Shown here: piece by piece, positions 53,076 to 60,120 of the stretch
How positions within the stretch are numbered: the first letter of the stretch is position 1
How the letters are laid out: each line of letters opens with the position of its first letter
NCBI RefSeq assembly: GCF_047249845.1
Contig: NZ_JBKTWO010000001.1
Span: 1 to 64,000 of the forward strand
Reading direction: 5' to 3'
DNA: 64,000 bases
Source: Thomasclavelia sp047249845
GTDB taxonomy: Bacteria > Bacillota_I > Bacilli_A > Erysipelotrichales > Coprobacillaceae
Translations under genes and position numbers: made by a program
The notes under the pieces: model-generated
Database searches by the model: none
What the model was told of the DNA's origin: nothing
What the model saw: only the letters and a program-made list of their open reading frames with translations

Positions 53076-53294
53076 ATGTCACAAAATAACTCTAGCAGAA
53101 ACAAATTAGTTGTTCCTGGAGCTCAAAATGCAATTGATCAAATGAAATACGAAATTGCAAATGAATTTGGCGTTAATTTAGGTCCTGATGCAACATCTCG
53201 TGCGAATGGTTCTGTAGGTGGCGAAATCACTAAAAGATTAGTAGCTATGGGACAATCTCAAATGAGTTCATCTAATTACAATCAATCAAAATAA
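53076..53294 (+). CDS. Small acid-soluble spore protein, alpha/beta type (copy 2)
   Basis: This 72-residue paralogue of the preceding gene has few changes (for example PDATSRANG for PDTTARENG, and a shorter end). It has the same DNA-binding and GPR-cleavage segments. The ribosome site and leader are almost identical to copy 1, showing a recent tandem duplication. It ends with its own terminator. Confidence 0.93.
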   Translation: MSQNNSSRNKLVVPGAQNAIDQMKYEIANEFGVNLGPDATSRANGSVGGEITKRLVAMGQSQMSSSNYNQSK

Positions 53295-53301
53295 TTATTT
53301 T

Positions 53302-53328
53302 AAGACCCTAGCTCGACTAGGGTTTTAA
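53302..53328 (+). terminator. Terminator of SASP gene 2
   Basis: ACCCTAG and CTAGGGT pair around CTCGA, then TTT. Confidence 0.75.
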
Positions 53329-53382
53329 ATTGTCAATAAATAAAAATTTTAAAGGATAAAACATAAAAAAAGCAATAAAAGT

Positions 53383-53396
53383 TGGAAGTGCTTTCA
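53383..53396. promoter_or_regulatory. cre-like CcpA site before ackA
   Basis: TGGAAGTGCTTTCA differs from the cre consensus TGWAANCGNTNWCA at two positions and lies about 70 bases before the ackA start. In B. subtilis CcpA activates ackA through an upstream cre, and ccpA is in this window. Confidence 0.6.
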
Positions 53397-53464
53397 AAAA
53401 ATGTTGAGTTTAATCAATATTTTAGGTACAATTAATATATGACAGAACTAAGGAGGAATTATAG

Positions 53465-54661
53465 ATGGTAAAAGTAATGGCTATAAATGCAGGAAGTTCT
53501 TCATTGAAATTCCAGTTAATCAATATGCCAAGTGAAGAAGTTATTACTTCTGGACTAGTAGAAAGAATTGGTTTAGAACAAGGTAACTTTGAAATGAAAT
53601 ATAATGGTGAAAAGTTTACTAAACAATGTCCAATCAATGACCATAGTATAGCAGTACAGTTGTTATTAGATGCTTTGATCGATCATAAAGTAGTAAACAG
53701 TCTAAGCGAGATTGAAGCTTGTGGACATCGAATTGTTCATGGTGGAGAATATTTTAATGATTCGGTTAAAGCAGATGAAGAAGTTGTTGCTAAAGTTGAA
53801 GAGTTATCAGAATTAGCACCACTACATAACCCTGCACATATCATTGGTTATAATGCTTTTAAAAAAGCATTACCTGGGGTAGAGCATGTGTTTGTTTTTG
53901 ATACTGCTTTTCATCAAACATTAGATCGAGAAAGATATTTATATCCTTTACCATTAGAATATTATACGGATTTAAAAGTACGTAAATACGGAGCTCATGG
54001 AACAAGCCATAAATATGTTTCACAAGTTGCAAGGGAAATGTTAGGGAACCCTAAACATTCTAGAATCATTGTTTGTCACTTAGGAAATGGAGCAAGTATT
54101 TCAGCTGTTCAAGATGGAGTGTGTATTGATACTTCAATGGGCTTTACACCACTGGCAGGAGTGATGATGGGAACACGTTGTGGTGATGTAGATCCTTCAA
54201 TAATGCCTTATTTATGTAAAAAGCTAAATAAAAGCCCTGATGAAATATTAGATATTTACAATAAAAAATCTGGAATGTTAGGTATTTCTGGTATTTCTTC
54301 AGATTCACGTGATATTGAAAATGCTTTATTTAAAACTGGAGATGATCGAGCGTTATTAACTGGATTATTATATGCACGGATCGTGTCTAAATTTATTGGA
54401 AGTTACTTTGTTGAAATGGGTGGGGTTGATGCAATTGCCTTTACTGCAGGTGTTGGTGAAAATGCATCTTATCTACGTCGTTTAATAATCGATAATGTTT
54501 CTAGAGCATTAGGAGTTTTCTTAAATGAAGAAGCTAATGAGATGAGAAGTAAAGAAAACCGGCTGATTTCACATCAGTATTCTAAGGTTGATGTTTATGT
54601 CATTCCAACTAATGAAGAGGTTATGATTGCTCGTGATACAATAAGGGTACTAGGATTATAA
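53465..54661 (+). CDS. ackA: Acetate kinase
   Basis: This 398-residue enzyme makes ATP and acetate from acetyl phosphate in fermentation. It has the ASKHA fold motifs AINAGSSSLKFQL, HRIVHGGEYF, FDTAFHQT, RKYGAHGTSHKYV, HLGNGASI and FTAGVGENA. The family is unambiguous. No pta gene is adjacent. AAGGAGG precedes the ATG. A cre-like site stands upstream, and a terminator follows. Confidence 0.97.
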   Translation: MVKVMAINAGSSSLKFQLINMPSEEVITSGLVERIGLEQGNFEMKYNGEKFTKQCPINDHSIAVQLLLDALIDHKVVNSLSEIEACGHRIVHGGEYFNDSVKADEEVVAKVEELSELAPLHNPAHIIGYNAFKKALPGVEHVFVFDTAFHQTLDRERYLYPLPLEYYTDLKVRKYGAHGTSHKYVSQVAREMLGNPKHSRIIVCHLGNGASISAVQDGVCIDTSMGFTPLAGVMMGTRCGDVDPSIMPYLCKKLNKSPDEILDIYNKKSGMLGISGISSDSRDIENALFKTGDDRALLTGLLYARIVSKFIGSYFVEMGGVDAIAFTAGVGENASYLRRLIIDNVSRALGVFLNEEANEMRSKENRLISHQYSKVDVYVIPTNEEVMIARDTIRVLGL

Positions 54662-54667
54662 AGAATT

Positions 54668-54706
54668 AAAAAGTTATTGAATATTTATTTCAATAGCTTT
54701 TTCTTT
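54668..54706 (+). terminator. Terminator of ackA
   Basis: AAAAAGTTATTGAA and TTCAATAGCTTTTT form a 14-bp stem with one G-U around a seven-base loop, with a T-rich end. Confidence 0.8.
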
Positions 54707-54772
54707 ATGTCATTTTTATTTATATTTACAATAAAATATGTTATAGTTGATTGTATTATAAGGAGTGAGAAA

Positions 54773-55711
54773 ATGGATCAAAATATTATTGCAAAAATTG
54801 AATCATATGACTATATTGCAATTTATCGTCATGTTAATCCTGATTTTGATGCTTTTGGTAGTCAGCTTGGTATTTATGATATGATAAAAACAACATATCC
54901 TAATAAAAAAGTTTATGTTTGTGGTGATTTTAGCTCAGAATTAGTAGAAAAATATACAGTAGACTTTAATGATGATGCAGTTGATTATAACAATGAGATA
55001 TTAGGGATAGTTTTAGATACCGCTAATAGAGAAAGAATTGATGATGACAGCTATATAAAATGTAAAGAAATTATTAAAATAGATCATCATATAGTTGTAG
55101 ATAGTTATGGGGATTTAAATTATGAAGATAGTACAGCTAGTTCTGCAAGTCAATTAGTTGCTCAGCTTTTTAAAGATAATTCTGTTTTAAAAATATCTAG
55201 GGATGGAGCGGCAGCTTTATATTTAGGAATTATTGGTGATACTTCTAGATTTTTGTTTAAAAGTACGGATGCTAGAACATTTGAAGTTGCAAGTGTTTTG
55301 TTAAAGACAGGAATTGATATAGTTGAAATATATAATCGTATTTATCTAAAAAAAGCCAAGGATCTTGAAGTTAATAAGTTTATTTTAAATAATTATAAAT
55401 TTGATGGTGGTATTGCTTACTATGTTTTAAAGGATAAAGATTTAAAAAGTTTAGGAATAAGTAGAGAACGAGGATCTGATTTTGTCAATATTCTTTCAGG
55501 TATTGAAGAATATAAAATATGGTTAGCAGTAACTGAAAATACTGCTGATAATAATTGGCGTATCAGTATTCGATCACGTGATATAGAAGTTAATAAGCTT
55601 GCACAAAAGTATAATGGTGGCGGACATGCTCTAGCAAGTGGAGCAAAATTAGATGATATTGAGATGCTGCCAAAATTAATCGAAGATCTAAAGGAGCTTA
55701 TAAATGAATAA
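54773..55711 (+). CDS. DHH/DHHA1 phosphoesterase (NrnA-like nanoRNase/pAp phosphatase)
   Basis: This 312-residue enzyme is of the NrnA type. Metal motifs are AIYRHVNPDFDAFGSQ, VLDTANRERID, KIDHH and GDTSRF, with DHHA1 GGGHALASGAKL at the C-terminus. Relatives degrade 2-5-mer RNA and remove the 3' phosphate of pAp. ATG 54773 follows AAGGAGTG; the longer frame from 54677 overlaps the ackA terminator and is rejected. The end overlaps the next gene by 8 bases. Confidence 0.88.
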   Translation: MDQNIIAKIESYDYIAIYRHVNPDFDAFGSQLGIYDMIKTTYPNKKVYVCGDFSSELVEKYTVDFNDDAVDYNNEILGIVLDTANRERIDDDSYIKCKEIIKIDHHIVVDSYGDLNYEDSTASSASQLVAQLFKDNSVLKISRDGAAALYLGIIGDTSRFLFKSTDARTFEVASVLLKTGIDIVEIYNRIYLKKAKDLEVNKFILNNYKFDGGIAYYVLKDKDLKSLGISRERGSDFVNILSGIEEYKIWLAVTENTADNNWRISIRSRDIEVNKLAQKYNGGGHALASGAKLDDIEMLPKLIEDLKELINE

Positions 55712-57371
55712 AATTAATGAAATATTTGCAAATTTTATTGAAGGATTTGCCTCGCACAGTCATCAAAACAATGTAGTTAATAAATCAGGGAAAGGAGCTT
55801 TTATCAAAGCTTTCGTAATTACTTTAGTTATTGCTTTAATCAGTGAATATGCATTATTGATACCATTAAATATTAGAGCCCCGCAATTTATTATATATGT
55901 TTGTTTTTTATTAATTATTTTTAATTTGTTATATTTTTCTTTTTGCCGTGGTTTTAATAAAGTTATGAAATACAGTTTGATTATTACAGGTGGATTAGTT
56001 ATTTATGTAGTTGGAGGAACTTTTGCTAGTTCAACAATATTTAATGCTAAAAGTTATCAAAAACAGTTAACATTAGACAAAAAAGCTGATTTCTTTGAGG
56101 ATAATAAAACTATTTCATATCAGTCTATTCCAGTTGTTGATCGTGACAGCGCAATTAAACTAGGGGATCGTAAGATGGGGCAAATGGTTGACTATGTTTC
56201 TCAATTTGAGGTTGATGAATCATATGAACAAATCAATTATAATGATAATCCTTATCGAGTAACACCTCTTGAATATAGTGATTTGATTAAATGGTTTACT
56301 AATCGTGGGGATGGACTACCTGCATATATTCGAGTGAATATGGTAACTCAAGAATCAGAAGTTGTTAAATTGAAAGAAGGAATGAAATATTCTAAATCAG
56401 AACATTTTGGAAGAAAGATTGAACGTCATTTACGGGCTAATTATCCAGCTTTGATGTTTGATACCCTTGCTTTTGAGGTTGATGAAAAAGGAACACCATA
56501 CTGGATTGCTCCTGTTTATGATTATAAGATTGGAATTTTTGGTGGTAAAGATATAACTGGTGCAGTGCTTGTAAATGCAATTAATGGTGATCATCAGTAT
56601 TATGATATTAAAAAAGTTCCTGAATGGGTGGATCGGGCATATCCGGCAGAATTGGTTTTAGGCCAGTTGGAAAATTATGGAAAATTTACAAATGGTTATA
56701 TTAATACGTTACTTTCTCAAAAGGGAGTATTACGTCCAACTGATGGTTATAACTATGTTGCTATTAATGATGATGTGTATTTATATACAGGTTTAACATC
56801 AGTTTCTAAAGATGCTTCTAATGTAGGGTTTGCAATGATCAATTTACGAACTAAAGAAGGAAAATATTATAATATTTCAGGAGCTGAGGAGTATTCTGCA
56901 ATGTCTTCTGCTGAAGGACAGGTTCAAAATCTCAAGTATAAAGCAACTTTCCCGATTTTGATTAATGCAGGAGGACAACCGACTTATTTCTTATCTTTAA
57001 AAGATGATGCTAATCTTGTTAAAAAATATGCTTTTGTCAGTGTTGAGAACTATCAAATAGTTGCAACTGGCGATAGTGTAGCCCAAGCTGAACAAGCATA
57101 TTATGCTTTGCTTGAATCAAATGGTAAAAAGACGGATGCTGGTGATTTTAAGACGCATAAATTAACTGGCGCAATAACGGCTATCAATGAAGCTGTTATT
57201 GATGGAAATAGTACTTATTATTTTAAAATCGAAGGTAATGAAACCGTATTTATTGGTGATATTAGTTTGAGTAATCGTTTCCCGTTAGCTAAAGTGGGTG
57301 ACAATGTAACAATTGAGTTTGTTAATAGTAAGGATGATAGTGAGGTAATTACTTCAATTAAATTCAACTAG
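55704..57371 (+). CDS. Unknown membrane protein with large extracytoplasmic domain
   Basis: I do not recognise this 555-residue protein. Three hydrophobic segments near the N-terminus (about 35-55, 60-80 and 90-112) anchor it. The remainder, of about 440 residues, is soluble and beta-rich, with segments such as YWIAPVYDYKIGIFGGKDI, AVLVNAINGDHQYYDI and FPILINAGGQPTYFLSL. It overlaps the NrnA-like gene, so it is translationally coupled, and is followed by a strong terminator. Placement before a two-component system hints at an envelope role but is not proof. Confidence 0.7.
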   Translation: MNKINEIFANFIEGFASHSHQNNVVNKSGKGAFIKAFVITLVIALISEYALLIPLNIRAPQFIIYVCFLLIIFNLLYFSFCRGFNKVMKYSLIITGGLVIYVVGGTFASSTIFNAKSYQKQLTLDKKADFFEDNKTISYQSIPVVDRDSAIKLGDRKMGQMVDYVSQFEVDESYEQINYNDNPYRVTPLEYSDLIKWFTNRGDGLPAYIRVNMVTQESEVVKLKEGMKYSKSEHFGRKIERHLRANYPALMFDTLAFEVDEKGTPYWIAPVYDYKIGIFGGKDITGAVLVNAINGDHQYYDIKKVPEWVDRAYPAELVLGQLENYGKFTNGYINTLLSQKGVLRPTDGYNYVAINDDVYLYTGLTSVSKDASNVGFAMINLRTKEGKYYNISGAEEYSAMSSAEGQVQNLKYKATFPILINAGGQPTYFLSLKDDANLVKKYAFVSVENYQIVATGDSVAQAEQAYYALLESNGKKTDAGDFKTHKLTGAITAINEAVIDGNSTYYFKIEGNETVFIGDISLSNRFPLAKVGDNVTIEFVNSKDDSEVITSIKFN

Positions 57372-57398
57372 CAGAAAACTATAGTTTTCTGCTTTTTT
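57370..57398 (+). terminator. Terminator after the unknown membrane protein gene
   Basis: AGCAGAAAACT and AGTTTTCTGCT pair almost end to end, followed by six T. Confidence 0.85.
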
Positions 57399-57465
57399 AC
57401 TTGGGGTTTGACTATATTTACAATATAAATTATGTTATAATCTTACAATGAATTGAGGTGTTTAT

Positions 57466-58137
57466 ATGAAACCAAGAGTATTGGTAGTTGATGATGAAAA
57501 GGATATTAGGGAATTGATTGGATTTTATTTAAATAAAGAAGGTTTTGAAATGTTAGAAGCCAGTAATGGTGAAGAAGCGTTAGAAATTTTTGAAAATGAA
57601 TATGTTGATTTGGGAATTATTGATGTCATGATGCCAGTAATGGATGGATTTGAGCTAGTTGAGAATTTAAAGGAGTTCAAAGATGTTCCTGTAATCATGT
57701 TGACAGCTAAAGGTGAAAGTAAAGATAAACTCCGTGGTTTTTCAGTAGGGGCTGATGATTATGTAGTAAAACCGTTTGATCCTACTGAATTGATGGCTCG
57801 TGTAAGAGCAGTGTTAAAAAGATATAGTGTAAATACGTCAAATATCATTAAATTAAATGAAGTTGAATTTGATGGAGAAAAATATGAAATTCGTTATCAT
57901 GAAGAAACAATTCATTTACCATTAAAACAATTTGAATTAGTATTTGAGTTAGCTAAACATCCTGATCAAATTTTTAGCCGCGAACAGTTAATTGAAAAAA
58001 TATGGGGAATGGATTATGATGGTTTTGATCGTACCGTTGATGTACATATAAAAAGAGTTCGTGAAAATTTAGGTCATTTACCAGGCTTTAAAGTTGTTAC
58101 CGTAAGAGGGCTTGGATATAAGGTAGAAGTTGAATGA
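57466..58137 (+). CDS. OmpR-family response regulator
   Basis: This 223-residue two-component regulator has a receiver domain with acidic pocket Asp9-Asp10, phosphoacceptor Asp53 (GIIDVMMPVMDGFE), Thr80 and Lys102. The C-terminal winged helix follows (about 125-223; SREQLIEKIWGMDYDGFDRTVDVHIKRVRENL). It is partnered with the overlapping histidine kinase gene (ATGA overlap). GAGGTG precedes the ATG. The regulon is not known. Confidence 0.93.
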   Translation: MKPRVLVVDDEKDIRELIGFYLNKEGFEMLEASNGEEALEIFENEYVDLGIIDVMMPVMDGFELVENLKEFKDVPVIMLTAKGESKDKLRGFSVGADDYVVKPFDPTELMARVRAVLKRYSVNTSNIIKLNEVEFDGEKYEIRYHEETIHLPLKQFELVFELAKHPDQIFSREQLIEKIWGMDYDGFDRTVDVHIKRVRENLGHLPGFKVVTVRGLGYKVEVE

Positions 58138-59528
58138 TGAAATCTATTTATGGTAAATTAATTTGTGGTTTTTTAATTACCATAGTTTTTAGCTTTTCAG
58201 TTGCCGGATATGTAGCTTTAAGAAGTAATTATGATCAAATTGCAGATATGGCACAGAATGAGTTGAGTGCGACAAGTGAATACGTTGTAGGGATTTTAAA
58301 TAGTCTAGAGGATGCTAATATTAATGATATCATGAATCAGTATGCAGTTAGTTCAGAAGTTAACATTACACTATATTCACCAAGTTATGGATATTATACA
58401 TATGGTGGTAATAAATATGCTCCATCTAAAGAGACGATGGTTAAATATTATTATGATGATAGTAAAAATGGCTGTTATGCTGAACAGAAAAGTATTCAGT
58501 CATATGGTAGTAAGACGAATATAAAAGACATGGATGTATATGTTTATGTTCAGAAAGATACAAGTTATGAAAAAAGTATTTTTGCAAATTCAGCTGTACT
58601 TATTTTAGGATGTGTGTTTTTATCAGGAAATTTAGTATTTATTGCGATTGCTGATATTATTGTTAAACCAATTACACGTCTAACCAATGCAACTAAGGAG
58701 CTGTCTAAAGGTAATTATAGTGTACGAGTAAATTATGTTGGTGATGATGAGATATCAAGGTTAAATCAGGGGTTTAATCAAATGGCTCAGCAGTTAGCTA
58801 AGCAAGAGGAAACTAGACAAAAGTTTATATCAGATATTTCTCATGAATTTCAAACACCATTAACTGCAATTCAGGGATTTGCTAATATTTTAAAAGAGGA
58901 AGATTTACCAAAAGAACAACGTCAAAAATATGCTGATATTATTTTATTTCATTCTAAACGTTTGTCAACGTTATCAAAAAATATGTTACAATTAACTCTT
59001 TTAGAACGTGAGGAAGTTGAATTAGAGTTTACGACTTTTTCTATTGTTGAACAATTATCAAGGGTAATTTCAACTCAAGAAAACCAGGCGATTTTAAAGG
59101 ATATTGAGATTGAATTTGAGAAACCTCGAAAGGATATCATGGTATGCGGTGATGAACAGCGATTAGAACAAGTATGGATAAATATTATTTCAAATGCAAT
59201 CAAATATACTGATAACGGTGGATTGATTACGATAAGAATTAAAAAAACTTCTAGAGAAGTTGAAGTTTCGATAGAGGACACAGGACATGGAATGTCAAAA
59301 GAAGTTATTTCGCATATATTTGAACGATTTTATCGTGAAGATAAAGCTCGTTCAGTTGAAGGCAATGGACTGGGGTTATCAATTGTTAAATCTATTATTG
59401 ATTTACATCATGGAAATATTGATGTTATTTCACAAGTTGATGTGGGGACAACCTTTATTATAAAATTACCAAATGAACGCAAATCTTTTGATTTAAAAGA
59501 AAAATTGTCATTGAATAGGAAGGATTAA
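58134..59528 (+). CDS. Sensor histidine kinase
   Basis: This 464-residue membrane kinase has two transmembrane helices (about 8-30 and 149-175) bounding an extracytoplasmic sensor of about 118 residues rich in tyrosine. A HAMP domain (about 175-225) and a HisKA domain with phospho-accepting His237 in SDISHEFQTPLTAIQGF follow. The HATPase domain has NIISNAIKYTDNGG, EDTGHGMS and GNGLGLSIVKSI. It is translationally coupled to its regulator. The signal is unknown. Confidence 0.93.
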   Translation: MMKSIYGKLICGFLITIVFSFSVAGYVALRSNYDQIADMAQNELSATSEYVVGILNSLEDANINDIMNQYAVSSEVNITLYSPSYGYYTYGGNKYAPSKETMVKYYYDDSKNGCYAEQKSIQSYGSKTNIKDMDVYVYVQKDTSYEKSIFANSAVLILGCVFLSGNLVFIAIADIIVKPITRLTNATKELSKGNYSVRVNYVGDDEISRLNQGFNQMAQQLAKQEETRQKFISDISHEFQTPLTAIQGFANILKEEDLPKEQRQKYADIILFHSKRLSTLSKNMLQLTLLEREEVELEFTTFSIVEQLSRVISTQENQAILKDIEIEFEKPRKDIMVCGDEQRLEQVWINIISNAIKYTDNGGLITIRIKKTSREVEVSIEDTGHGMSKEVISHIFERFYREDKARSVEGNGLGLSIVKSIIDLHHGNIDVISQVDVGTTFIIKLPNERKSFDLKEKLSLNRKD

Positions 59529-59531
59529 TAC

Positions 59532-60104
59532 ATGGAATTATTAAAACAAAGAATTTTAAAAGATGGTATTGTAATTATGCCCAATATACTTAGAGTTGAT
59601 AGTTTTTTGAACCATCAAATCGACTGCTCGTTATATCGTGAAATTGCCAAAGAATTTAAAGAGCGCTATAAAGATTCTAATATTAATAAAATATTAACAA
59701 TTGAAGCTTCAGGAATCGGAATTGCTTTAGCAACAGCTTTTGAATTTGATGATGCACCAGTGGTTTTCGCAAAAAAAGGTACTGCAAAAACAACAAGTAC
59801 ACATTATTATAGTTCTAAAGTACATTCATTTACTAAAGGAATTGATTACGATGCAATAGTGAGTAAAAAATATTTAAGTGAAGATGATAACATTTTAATT
59901 ATAGATGATTTTTTAGCTAATGGACAAGCTGTTTTAGGAATGATCGATATTGTCAATCAAGCTAAAGCCACAGTTGCCGGGGTTGGAATCGTAGTTGAAA
60001 AGGGATTTCAAGATGGACGGAAACTAATTGAAAATAGAGGATATCGTGTTGAATCTTTAGCAATTATTGATGATTTTAAAGATGGAACAGTAATTTTAAG
60101 ATAA
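59532..60104 (+). CDS. xpt: Xanthine phosphoribosyltransferase
   Basis: This 190-residue purine-salvage enzyme makes XMP from xanthine and PRPP. It aligns with B. subtilis Xpt: MELLKQRILKDGIVI, LRVDSFLNHQID, TIEASGIGIALATA, VFAKKGTAKT and the PRPP loop NILIIDDFLANGQA. It starts three bases after the kinase gene, so it shares that transcript. No purine riboswitch is seen before it. The smc gene follows 16 bases on. Confidence 0.93.
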   Translation: MELLKQRILKDGIVIMPNILRVDSFLNHQIDCSLYREIAKEFKERYKDSNINKILTIEASGIGIALATAFEFDDAPVVFAKKGTAKTTSTHYYSSKVHSFTKGIDYDAIVSKKYLSEDDNILIIDDFLANGQAVLGMIDIVNQAKATVAGVGIVVEKGFQDGRKLIENRGYRVESLAIIDDFKDGTVILR

Positions 60105-60120
60105 TGAAAAGGGGATATAA

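Noticed and set aside
59505..59531. Purine riboswitch before xpt
   Set aside because: There are only three bases between the kinase gene and xpt, and no purine-aptamer core is present.
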